A stretch of 64,000 nucleotides of DNA. Source: Acholeplasmataceae bacterium (GTDB lineage: Bacteria > Bacillota_I > Bacilli_A > Acholeplasmatales > Acholeplasmataceae). The notes beneath the pieces are model-generated. The model did no database searches. It was given only the letters and a program-made list of their open reading frames with translations, and was not told the origin of the DNA. Position numbers and translations under genes: made by a program. Shown one piece after another: positions 39,438 to 48,579 of this stretch (positions are counted from its first letter, which is position 1; each line of letters begins with the position of its first letter). The stretch spans positions 1 through 64,000 of the forward strand of contig RECG01000016.1 of assembly GCA_007692425.1 (NCBI GenBank), read 5' to 3'.

Positions 39438-40256
39438 TCAGCCTTTCATGCCAGTTTCCACCGTGCCTTGAACGAAATAACGTTGGAAAATCAGAAAGAC
39501 AATCAACATCGGCACCATTGAGATGGTGGTCATCGCCAGCAGGGAAGACCAGTCTGTCGTGTACTGTCCACCAAGTGTGCTGATGCCAAGTTGCAATGTA
39601 TACAACCTGGGTGAGCGAATGGCAATCAACGGCCAGACATAATCATTCCAGCGCCACATGAACGAGAAGATGGCGATGGTCGCGATGGCGGGTTTGGCGT
39701 TTGGCACGATGATACTGTAGAAAATCCGCCATTCGGATGCGCCATCAATCCGTGCTGATTCGATCAAGTCATCCGGAATGGTTAACAGGAATTGACGCAT
39801 CAGGAAGATGCCTGCAGGCGTCGCGGCCGGGGGAATGATCAATGCCCAAAGCGTGTTATAAAGACCGAAAATGCGGATGATACGGGAAATCGGAATCATG
39901 ATGACTTCAAGCGGCAACATGATGGTCGACAAGATGATGATCAAGATGACCGTGTCACCTTTGAAGCGGAATTTCGCCAAGGCATAACCGGCCATGGTAT
40001 TAATCAAAATAGCCAACGCCGTGCTCGACACGGCCACAATCAATGAGTTGAGAATATAATTTTGGAAACTGCCTAGCTGGGTGACGTGGATGAAGTTTCT
40101 GAGTGTCCAATCTTTGGGAAAGAAGGTCGGAATATGCATCCGCAACTCCGAAGCCGGCTTAAATGAAGAAAAGACGACATAAAGGACCGGCCAAAGAAAG
40201 AATACGACGAGCAGGGCGGCGATGACATAGGTCAGGATCGGCACACGGTTTCTCAT
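39438..40256 (-). CDS. Carbohydrate ABC transporter permease (MalG/UgpE-like)
   Basis: EAA-like loop LIESARIDGASEWRIFYSIIVPNAKPAIATIAIF. Confidence 0.93.
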   Translation of the reverse strand: MRNRVPILTYVIAALLVVFFLWPVLYVVFSSFKPASELRMHIPTFFPKDWTLRNFIHVTQLGSFQNYILNSLIVAVSSTALAILINTMAGYALAKFRFKGDTVILIIILSTIMLPLEVIMIPISRIIRIFGLYNTLWALIIPPAATPAGIFLMRQFLLTIPDDLIESARIDGASEWRIFYSIIVPNAKPAIATIAIFSFMWRWNDYVWPLIAIRSPRLYTLQLGISTLGGQYTTDWSSLLAMTTISMVPMLIVFLIFQRYFVQGTVETGMKG

Positions 40257-41167
40257 ATGGCACCACTCCTTTTCGCCAGATACAGGTTGACACCGGTGAA
40301 AGCCATGACAATGATGATCATCACAACAGACATGGCTGACGCCATGCCGACCTGCCGGAAGGCAAAGGCGGTTTCATAGATATACCTGACAGCGAACTGT
40401 GTCGTATACGTGTTGTTGGCAAATGGTCCTCCGCTCGTAAATGTTTCCACCAACGGATAGATCTTGAAGATCTCCATGCCAGCCAGAATGAACACCATCA
40501 AACGAACAGGGCGCAGTGAAGGATAGGTGATGTACATGAACTTCTGCAGTTTGTTGGCACCATCCATTTCGGCCGCTTCATAAAGAGACACAGGAATGCT
40601 TAACAAGGCCGCCATGAACATGATCATATAATAACCCGCCCTGGACCAGGTGAAGATGAAGACGACGGACCACCAGGCGAATCTCGGATTCAAAAGGGTT
40701 TCAATCCTATTTAAGCCGATCGTTTCAAGAAAACCATTGAGAAAACCCATCGAGTCTCTTAAAATCCAGCGCCACATCAAACCGACGACGATGAAACTGA
40801 TCATGACAGGCCAATAATAGATGGCTCTGACCACGCCACGTGCCCTGAGCGGCTGAACCAGGACGATGGCGAGCAGCAAGGCGAACCAGAAGACAATCGG
40901 CAATGTTGCCGCCACCAACAAGATGGTATTCCAAATGGCTTGGAACAACTCAAAATTGGAAAACAATTCAATGTAATTGGCCAAACCGACATATTGAGGG
41001 GTGTCACCCAGGCCACGGAAACGGGTCAATGAGAAATAGACCCCCATAATGGCCGGTGTGATGATGAAAATCAAAAAGATCAGCATGTTGGGAAGCAAAA
41101 AGAAATAGGGGACGATCTTTTGCTTCATGATGTACCATTTATAAGTCTGTTGCTTTGCCATCGGCAT
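40253..41167 (-). CDS. Carbohydrate ABC transporter permease (MalF/UgpA-like)
   Basis: LYEAAEMDGANKLQKFMYITYPSLRPVRLMVFIL. Confidence 0.93.
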   Translation of the reverse strand: MPMAKQQTYKWYIMKQKIVPYFFLLPNMLIFLIFIITPAIMGVYFSLTRFRGLGDTPQYVGLANYIELFSNFELFQAIWNTILLVAATLPIVFWFALLLAIVLVQPLRARGVVRAIYYWPVMISFIVVGLMWRWILRDSMGFLNGFLETIGLNRIETLLNPRFAWWSVVFIFTWSRAGYYMIMFMAALLSIPVSLYEAAEMDGANKLQKFMYITYPSLRPVRLMVFILAGMEIFKIYPLVETFTSGGPFANNTYTTQFAVRYIYETAFAFRQVGMASAMSVVMIIIVMAFTGVNLYLAKRSGAI

Positions 41168-43172
41168 ACTCCTGTCGTTGTCGGTAAGTTTGGGTCACAT
41201 CATTGAATAACGGGGCAAAAGTGGATTGTTTGCGGTAGAATACGGGCGGTTGTCCGATCGGGGCAGGGATGGCGGTTTCGCCGCCTTGGTAGGCTTCGCC
41301 ACTCCATAGATGAATCCATTCATCGTTCGGAAGATTGACAATCTGGGTGGTGGCAAAAGGTTCAATCACCGGTTTCACATACAGATCCTGGCCGAACAAG
41401 AATGCATAGGTCGTTTCATAACTGATGGTTTCATCCGGATAATGGAGGAACAAAGGGCGTTGTAAAGGATAACCGTGTTTAACCGCTTCATCCACCATAT
41501 GAACGATATAAGGTTTGAGATCCTGACGGACTGAAGTCATGCGTGCCATCAATGAAAGTGTTTCATGATCCCGGTAGAATTGGAAGTTTTGTTCGGGACG
41601 GTTGCCTTCATGCGTCCGCATGAACGCACTAAAGACGGAAAATTCAAGCCATCGTTCAAAGAGTTCCTTGGTACGGATGTTTCCATAGAGACTGGTGTAT
41701 CCGCCGATGTCGCTGTGCATATAAGGGTTACCGATGATGCCGGCCGACAAAGTGGCGGGAATGACGGATGCGATGCCATCATGTTTTTCCCAGTTGACAC
41801 TTTGGTCGCCCGTCCATAAGGCGGTGGCGTACGTTTGAGAGCCATGACCGCCGGCACGCATGAAGTAGACGATTTCTCCTAGCTTGCCACTTTCCTTGAC
41901 CGCCTCGTAATTGCAGCGAGCCCAGAGCACCGGCCATTGGTTATGCATGTGCATCGGATTCTCGCCATTGTGAAGACGGCAATCAATTGGCAGATATTCG
42001 CCGAAGTCGGCCATCCAACCGGCAAAGCCCATGTCAATCAGATGGGTCTTGATGACCTGTTTGTACCAGGTGAATGCACCCGGGTGAGTCAGGTCGACCT
42101 GGCTACCTTCGATTTCACCGAAATCGTCGATATAGGGCTCACCTTTTTCATTTTGAATCAAATATCCTTTGCTAGCGGCCTCATTGAAGAGGCTTTCACC
42201 TTTGAGCAGATGGGGACTGATGTATGCCATGAATCGGATGTTTTGGGCTTTCAATGTCTTGATGTGTTGTTTGAGATCGGGATAAAGCGTCTCGTTCCAC
42301 AACCAGTTCCAAAACAATCGTTTGCCAAAGGTGGTGTATTTGTGTCCGACCCAATCTTGGCACCAAAGACCATTGACCTTGACACCGGCGGCTTGTGCCT
42401 GACGAAGATAACTCAGGACCACTTCGGTGCCTCCTTGGACACCAAGCATGATGCCATCATGAAGGTCGTCAGGGAGCCGTGGTGGCCGACCGGTATACGC
42501 CGTCAAGTGGGTCATGAGCGCCAGATGTGTATCCGTTTTGCCGAGAACCAATCGTTCCGGCACTTCCCATACATGCAGTTCATGGTAATCGTCATGCCGG
42601 AAATTGAATTCTGCAAAGGCATATGTTTCGACATGGGTCCAATAACAGCGTGATGAGACAAAGGTGGTATCCGGGTGTCCGGTGGTATGATAATGGCCAC
42701 CTGCACGGTCGTGCAGGTTGGCATGGAAGGTCGTCAATGAGCGTGGATCACGCCCCACACCTGGTTCTGATGCCCACAAGGGACATTGACGATGGCGGAG
42801 ATTGAAATACGAATATTGTTGACCACAGCCATAAATCTTTTCATCACGTTCGGCATGCAGACGCATCCAAAATCTTTCATAAGGCTGATCAGCTTCAAAA
42901 TGGACGGTCAAACGATCGTATTCGTCACAAAAAGTGACTTTCAGTTGATGGCGGTCCTTATGAAACAGCAAGGTGTTCCCATCGATGTCGACATGCTCCA
43001 ACGGAATGCGGCTGTCGACATGATCACGGATGTTGTAATTACCCCGGTATGTCTTGATGGTGGCATGACCGGATCCGACAAAGAATGACGGTCGCATCCT
43101 GGTATGGTTGAACACAACATGTTGTTTGTAGAGGACTTCGAGTCCTTCTTCGGTGTTGCGAAATTGAATCAT
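41139..43172 (-). CDS. GH31 sulfoquinovosidase-like glycosidase (complete QQRWY residue set)
   Basis: LGVQGG, LWCQDWVGHKYTTFGKRLFWNW, GWMADFGEYLP, ALWTGDQ, HSDIGGYT; spacing matches YihQ Q262/Q288/R301/W304/Y508. Confidence 0.92.
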   Translation of the reverse strand: MIQFRNTEEGLEVLYKQHVVFNHTRMRPSFFVGSGHATIKTYRGNYNIRDHVDSRIPLEHVDIDGNTLLFHKDRHQLKVTFCDEYDRLTVHFEADQPYERFWMRLHAERDEKIYGCGQQYSYFNLRHRQCPLWASEPGVGRDPRSLTTFHANLHDRAGGHYHTTGHPDTTFVSSRCYWTHVETYAFAEFNFRHDDYHELHVWEVPERLVLGKTDTHLALMTHLTAYTGRPPRLPDDLHDGIMLGVQGGTEVVLSYLRQAQAAGVKVNGLWCQDWVGHKYTTFGKRLFWNWLWNETLYPDLKQHIKTLKAQNIRFMAYISPHLLKGESLFNEAASKGYLIQNEKGEPYIDDFGEIEGSQVDLTHPGAFTWYKQVIKTHLIDMGFAGWMADFGEYLPIDCRLHNGENPMHMHNQWPVLWARCNYEAVKESGKLGEIVYFMRAGGHGSQTYATALWTGDQSVNWEKHDGIASVIPATLSAGIIGNPYMHSDIGGYTSLYGNIRTKELFERWLEFSVFSAFMRTHEGNRPEQNFQFYRDHETLSLMARMTSVRQDLKPYIVHMVDEAVKHGYPLQRPLFLHYPDETISYETTYAFLFGQDLYVKPVIEPFATTQIVNLPNDEWIHLWSGEAYQGGETAIPAPIGQPPVFYRKQSTFAPLFNDVTQTYRQRQEYADGKATDL

Positions 43173-43184
43173 GATGCGCCTCTT

Positions 43185-43853
43185 TCAGTAGTTGATCTCG
43201 ATGTTGGGTCCTTTGATTCCGATAATCGCGCCTGATTCAATCGCTTGACGGTTTTCCGGATGGGCCAACAGCCACTTGTTCTTTTTGAACAACCATCGAT
43301 CCTCTTGATGAAGATAAACGGATGCCTTGCTGGTTTCGGTGTTTGTTCCCCAAGGCAGGATGATTGCGGCCTTGAAACCGGCTGGTTCGATCTTGCACGG
43401 GGAGAAATGAAGGGTGCTGCCAAACAATTCCAACACTTGACCGGGTTCGACGTAAACGGCAATCAGTTTGTTTGAATCATACATGTCATCGATGATGTCT
43501 TCCGTCTTGCCCAGCAACAAGACCATGCCGGTGGCGGCGACCACGATTTCTGAAGATTTGTGATATTCCAACGCATTCAAACGGCTGTTGTAACCGTTGA
43601 CATAGCCAATCTGGATCTTCAGATCTCCGAAACATTGGTGTTGGATCAGCGCCATGTCGAGACATGCGGCCAGTTTGGAATCGTGGGGCACATAGCGGTT
43701 GCCTTCTGCCGGCATCGGTACTGCATCAAGCAGATGTTTGATGACTTGTTCGAACGGTTCATGTGTCATCATCCGGCCATATGAACGAAAGCGTTGATCC
43801 GTGAGTGCCATGATGGTGAGATGAGGGTTGAGGGTTGACAGGTATTTGAGCAC
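43185..43853 (-). CDS. DUF4867-like protein (cupin-like), GTG start proposed
   Basis: VLKYLSTLNPHLTIMALTDQRFRSYGRMM start after SD aaaggaagg; VEPGQVLELFGSTLHFSPCKI, ALEYHKSSEI. Confidence 0.75.
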   Translation of the reverse strand: MLKYLSTLNPHLTIMALTDQRFRSYGRMMTHEPFEQVIKHLLDAVPMPAEGNRYVPHDSKLAACLDMALIQHQCFGDLKIQIGYVNGYNSRLNALEYHKSSEIVVAATGMVLLLGKTEDIIDDMYDSNKLIAVYVEPGQVLELFGSTLHFSPCKIEPAGFKAAIILPWGTNTETSKASVYLHQEDRWLFKKNKWLLAHPENRQAIESGAIIGIKGPNIEINY

Positions 43854-43871
43854 GGCAGGCCTTCCTTTGAA

Positions 43872-43885
43872 TGGTAGCGTTTTCA
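43872..43885 (-). promoter_or_regulatory. Candidate cre (CcpA/LacI-type) operator TGAAAACGCTACCA
   Basis: 13 of 14 positions fit cre consensus TGWAANCGNTNWCA; 19 nt upstream of proposed GTG start. Confidence 0.4.
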
Positions 43886-44119
43886 ACATGATGTCCGATT
43901 TTTCGTCCATCGCCGGGGTTACTCTAACAAACAAAGAGCATACAATGAAAAAACTTGATGTTTTGTCTTGTCCCACTCTTCGTTCTCTTTTTGGCGATTA
44001 ACTTGATTGGTGATACGGTACAACGCATTACATGCTTACTATATATCTTACCATTTTATGATAGTCATGACAAGACCAAACCCCATTTTCCGTGTGTCTT
44101 TTACTCGATTGGCCAGGGT

Positions 44120-44280
44120 TCATGTCAGTTGTTTCAATAATGTCTTACCCACGATATCCCAATCATGGTTGCCTTCAACCTGGATGGCAGGACTGTCCCT
44201 TGAGCGTTTGAGATGACCTGCAGACGTTTCATGCAAGTAGACATGGTCGATTTACCTGTGCCACTGATACCATTGATCAT
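44120..44280 (-). pseudogene. Frameshifted P-loop NTPase remnant
   Basis: Manual translation: MINGISGTGKSTMSTCM in one frame continuing as KTSAGHLKRSRDSPAIQVEGNHDWDIVGKTLLKQLT* in another. Confidence 0.55.
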
Positions 44281-44336
44281 GACTCATCGGATCGGTTTCA
44301 TGTGATCTTCCCATCTTCTTTCGTGTAGCTGTCGAT

Positions 44337-45254
44337 TCAGGGCAGGATAATGGTGCCGGCTTGTTGCTGGAAAGCCAACGCCGCATCATCAAGTGCGGCG
44401 ATGACAGACGGTCTGCCGGTCGCCTTCGTGAAGGCCATGCATGCTTCAATCTTCGGCAACATCGAGCCTTTCTTGAAGTGGTCATCAGCGAGAAAAACAT
44501 CCAGTTCCTCAAGGGTCACTTTGGCTAGTTTGCGTTGGTCAGGCGTATTGAAATCCAGATAGACGGCATCGACGGCGGTCAGGATGACCAGGGCGTCGGC
44601 ACCGATGATTTCCGCCATTTTCGCACTGGCATGATCTTTGTCGATGACGGCATCAACACCGAAAAGCTTCCCTTCTTTTTCAATGACCGGGATGCCTCCG
44701 CCTCCGGCGGCAATCACGATCTGATGTTGATCGAGCAAAGCCAGGATGGCGTCCTTTTCCATGATGTCGACCGGTTTGGGGCTCGGCACGACACGGCGAT
44801 ACCCCCTGCCTGAATCCTCGACCATGACATACCCCGTCGAACGGGCAAGTGTCCGGGCGTCGGTTTCATTGTAAAACGCACCGATTGGTTTCGTGGGTTG
44901 TTGGAAAGCGGGATCCTCAGGATCGACCAGCACCTGAGTCACCACTGTTGAGACCGGTCTGCTGTCGGCGTGGCCGTTCATGATGTTGTGCAAAGCGTTT
45001 TGGATGTGGAAGCCGATATAACCTTGGCTCATCGCGCCACATTCGGCAAACGGCATCATCGGTGTCGATGATGATTCGGTGAACGACAGGTTGATCATGC
45101 CGACCTGGGGACCGTTGCCGTGGACAATGACCATGTCATGACCCGCCTGGATCAAGGGATGGATGGCCTCGGCGACATGTCTGAGCAGTTGTTTTTGTTC
45201 ATCAGCGTTGTTGCCAAGTGCGTTACCACCAAGCGAAATCACGTATCTAGACAT
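44337..45254 (-). CDS. arcC: Carbamate kinase
   Basis: MSRYVISLGGNALGNN, VIVHGNGPQVGMI, AAGGGGIPVIEKEG, AVIDKDHASAKMAEIIGADALVILTAVDAV. Confidence 0.95.
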   Translation of the reverse strand: MSRYVISLGGNALGNNADEQKQLLRHVAEAIHPLIQAGHDMVIVHGNGPQVGMINLSFTESSSTPMMPFAECGAMSQGYIGFHIQNALHNIMNGHADSRPVSTVVTQVLVDPEDPAFQQPTKPIGAFYNETDARTLARSTGYVMVEDSGRGYRRVVPSPKPVDIMEKDAILALLDQHQIVIAAGGGGIPVIEKEGKLFGVDAVIDKDHASAKMAEIIGADALVILTAVDAVYLDFNTPDQRKLAKVTLEELDVFLADDHFKKGSMLPKIEACMAFTKATGRPSVIAALDDAALAFQQQAGTIILP

Positions 45255-46266
45255 GGTTTTCCTCCAATGTGGCCAGCATGACCGCCTTGATGGTATGCAT
45301 CCGGTTTTCCGCTTCCTGGAACACCACGCTTTGGGATGATTCAATGACGGCATCCGTCACTTCCATTTCGCCATGGCGGACAGCGGGATATTGATCGCCG
45401 AACTCGTGTGCGATTTGTGCACCCAGTTCGGTATCCAAGCCATGGAAGGCGGGCAGGCAATGCATGAAAATCGCCTTGGGACTGGCGTTTTTCATCAATG
45501 TCTCATCGATCTGGTATGCATGAAGATCCTGGATTCTTGATAACCAGACATCTTTGGGCTCTCCCATGGAGACCCAGACATCGGTATATAAGACATCGGC
45601 ATTTTTAGCAGCGTTCATTGGATCGGTCGTGAACGTCAAGGTCGCACCGGTCTCTTTGGCAATGTCTCTGCAAGTCTTGATCAAGTCGTCATCCGGCCAT
45701 AACGCTTCCGGTGCCGCAGCGGTGAAATGCATGCCCATTTTCGCACAACCGATCATGAGCGAGTTACCCATGTTGTTGCGTGCATCACCAAGATAGGTGA
45801 ACCGGATGTCTTTCAAATGACCGAACTGTTCCTGGATGGTCAAAAAATCAGCCAGGATCTGGGTGGGATGATAACGATCGGTCAAGCCGTTCCATACCGG
45901 AACACCGGCATGTGCGGCCAGCATCTCCACATCGGTCTGCAGGTATCCTCTGAATTCGATGCCGTCATACATGCGCCCCAGGACACGGGCCGTGTCCTTG
46001 ACCGATTCCTTCTTGCCCATTTGCGAGCCGGTGGGACCAATATAAGTCACACCCATGCCCAGGTCGAAAGCGCCGACTTCAAATGCACAACGGGTCCGGG
46101 TCGAATCCTTTTGGAAAAGGAGCACGACGTTCTTGCCTGTCAAATGCTTATGGGGAACACCTTCCTGCTTCTCTTTTTTGAGACGGGCGGCAAGGTCAAT
46201 CAAATACTGGATTTCCTTAGACGTGAAATCCAACAATGTCAATAAATGTCTGCCTTTCAAGTTCAT
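45247..46266 (-). CDS. arcB: Ornithine carbamoyltransferase (catabolic context)
   Basis: LFQKDSTRTRCAFEVGAFDLG, WNGLTDRYHPTQILADFLT, MHCLPAFHGLDTELG. Confidence 0.95.
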   Translation of the reverse strand: MNLKGRHLLTLLDFTSKEIQYLIDLAARLKKEKQEGVPHKHLTGKNVVLLFQKDSTRTRCAFEVGAFDLGMGVTYIGPTGSQMGKKESVKDTARVLGRMYDGIEFRGYLQTDVEMLAAHAGVPVWNGLTDRYHPTQILADFLTIQEQFGHLKDIRFTYLGDARNNMGNSLMIGCAKMGMHFTAAAPEALWPDDDLIKTCRDIAKETGATLTFTTDPMNAAKNADVLYTDVWVSMGEPKDVWLSRIQDLHAYQIDETLMKNASPKAIFMHCLPAFHGLDTELGAQIAHEFGDQYPAVRHGEMEVTDAVIESSQSVVFQEAENRMHTIKAVMLATLEENHV

Positions 46267-46285
46267 GGTTTTCTCCTTGTTTTCA

Positions 46286-47494
46286 TCAATCTTCACGTTC
46301 CAGCGGCATGCTCATGCAACGGGGGCCTCCCCGTCCGCGGGAAAGTTCGCTCGAGTCGATTTCTAGCACCTCGACACCGGCTTCCCTGAGCATCGCGTTG
46401 GTCACATGGTTACGATCATACACGATGACTTTGCCGGGAGCCACGGCGAGTGTGTTGGCCCCGTCGTTCCATTGTTCACGGACGCTGGTGATGACATCTT
46501 CGCCACCGCAGCGAATCAATTGAATGGGGGTTTTCAAATGTTTTTCCAATATCTTTTCAAGCTCACCCACGACTTTTTGGACATGAAGTCCGTCGTGATG
46601 CCTGGTGATTTCAAACACGGTCAAGGTGTGCTCGATGCCCGGATGGATCGTGAATTTACCGGTATCGACTTGTGTGAAGACGGTATCGAGATGCATGAAG
46701 GCGCGGCTTTTAGGAATATTGAAGGCGAGCACGGTGTCGAAAGATGCATCGGCTTTGAAAAGCTCTTCAGCAAAATGCTCGATCGCCCTGGGATCGGTCC
46801 GTTTGGAAATGCCCATGGCGATGATTTTGCTATTCAAGACCAGAATGTCGCCACCTTCGAGCGGATAACGGTTCAAACGATGATAATAAAAGGGTGGGCG
46901 ATTCTTTTTAAATCGAGGATGATATTGCAAGATGTATTCCGCAAATATCGTCTCGCGTTGCCTGGCTTCTGTCGACATCCTGCCGATCGCGACACCGTGA
47001 CCGACAGATGCAAAGGGGTCACGCTGGAACAGCAGATTAGGCATGGGGTCGGTGAAGAATGGATATTCATCTTCAAGCATGTCCATGATCGAACGGCGCT
47101 TGGGCAGTGCGATATCATGGGTGCGGATACCTTCGATCATCTTGTGGATCATGTCATTGAGCGGAAGGTCGGATAGATATTGATACAATGCGGATTTGAT
47201 GGTATAGGACTTGATTCTGGATTCTTCGATAAAGGCATTGATAAAGTGGTCCAACACTTCGGGATGAGCCGTTAGTGCTTCAGCAATCATATCTGTCAGA
47301 TAGAGCACCTCGACGCCTTCCTGTTTCAATGTCTGGGCGAAAAGATCGTGTTCCTGACGGGCCACCTTCAGATAAGGAATGTCGTCAAAAAGCAGTTTTT
47401 CAAGCAAATCGGGCGTCAGGTTTTCAATTTCTTTGCCCGGCCGATGCAAGAGGACGGATTTCAGTTTGCCGATTTCAGATTTGACGTGGATCAT
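46286..47494 (-). CDS. arcA: Arginine deiminase
   Basis: LKSVLLHRPGKEIENLTP, FQRDPFASVGHGVAIGRM, LEGGDILVL, FMHLDTVFT, SRGRGGPRCMSMPLER. Confidence 0.96.
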   Translation of the reverse strand: MIHVKSEIGKLKSVLLHRPGKEIENLTPDLLEKLLFDDIPYLKVARQEHDLFAQTLKQEGVEVLYLTDMIAEALTAHPEVLDHFINAFIEESRIKSYTIKSALYQYLSDLPLNDMIHKMIEGIRTHDIALPKRRSIMDMLEDEYPFFTDPMPNLLFQRDPFASVGHGVAIGRMSTEARQRETIFAEYILQYHPRFKKNRPPFYYHRLNRYPLEGGDILVLNSKIIAMGISKRTDPRAIEHFAEELFKADASFDTVLAFNIPKSRAFMHLDTVFTQVDTGKFTIHPGIEHTLTVFEITRHHDGLHVQKVVGELEKILEKHLKTPIQLIRCGGEDVITSVREQWNDGANTLAVAPGKVIVYDRNHVTNAMLREAGVEVLEIDSSELSRGRGGPRCMSMPLERED

Positions 47495-48579
47495 CGTGAG
47501 TCTCCTTTCACATATCTGCGTGGCACACGCAGTGAGATGGCGGTCATGATTTCATAGGCGGTGGTGTCAAGATGAAGCGCTGCATCATCCATCGTCACCA
47601 CATCGCCATAGATATCGACCACATCATCAAGGCTGACCGAGTCATCAATTTTGATGAACAAGGCGTCCATGCAAATCGCACCGACCATAGGGTAAATCCG
47701 ACCATTGATGGCGACCTGGTGGTCGCGATAGGCGCGTCTAATGCCATCGGCATAACCGATGGGAACCAGTGCGATGATCTCGTCCTGTCCGGCACAATAG
47801 GATTGTCCATAACCGAGACATTCGCCTTGTTTTAACAACTTGATCTGACTGATGGCGCCACGCAACCGGGTCACCTGTCGAACCGGTGGCTTCGGGTCTG
47901 GCATGTTGACACACCCGTAGAGCGACAAACCCAGACGGACATGTGTGGTCATGGGAATATCCGGTTCAAAACGGAAGGTGCCGGCCGAGTTGGCGAGGTG
48001 AATCATCGGTGGCAGTTCAGGTAATTGTGTCAAAACCTCGACAAATCGTTTGATTTGCCGGTAGACAAATTGTTCATCCTCGTCGGCGGTGGCAAAATGA
48101 CTGAATATGCCCGTCCATTCGATGTGTGGTGATGTCATCAATGTCTTGGCCGCATCCAGGATGTCAGCCGTTTCGACAAAGCCGTATCGGGCCATCCCCG
48201 TATCTACTTTAAGATGGCATTTAAGAGGTCCGTTGAAGGCTTTAGCGGCATCCAGCAATGGCTTGTGATAGATGCTGATATCAAACTGATGTCGACTACA
48301 AATCTCCAAATCCTGAGGTCGGACAGAACCCATGATCAAAATGCCGAGATCCGGAAAGGCGGCACGCAGTTCAAGTGCTTCCTGAAGCATGACCACCGCA
48401 CAGTAACGAATGCCTTTTTCATACAGCCATGTCATGACTTCGATCACACCGTGCCCATAAGCGTTGGCCTTGACGACCGGAATAATCTGTTTCTTGCCGA
48501 TGTGTGCCTGTGCCACCTTGACATTGTGCCATAGGCGATCCAGATCGACATCAGCCCATACAGGTCTGTATTCAATCAC
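47491..48579 (-). CDS. alr: Alanine racemase
   Basis: VVKANAYGHG PLP lysine; LKVDTGMARYGF; GAICMDALFIKID. Confidence 0.94.
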   Translation of the reverse strand: MIEYRPVWADVDLDRLWHNVKVAQAHIGKKQIIPVVKANAYGHGVIEVMTWLYEKGIRYCAVVMLQEALELRAAFPDLGILIMGSVRPQDLEICSRHQFDISIYHKPLLDAAKAFNGPLKCHLKVDTGMARYGFVETADILDAAKTLMTSPHIEWTGIFSHFATADEDEQFVYRQIKRFVEVLTQLPELPPMIHLANSAGTFRFEPDIPMTTHVRLGLSLYGCVNMPDPKPPVRQVTRLRGAISQIKLLKQGECLGYGQSYCAGQDEIIALVPIGYADGIRRAYRDHQVAINGRIYPMVGAICMDALFIKIDDSVSLDDVVDIYGDVVTMDDAALHLDTTAYEIMTAISLRVPRRYVKGDSR

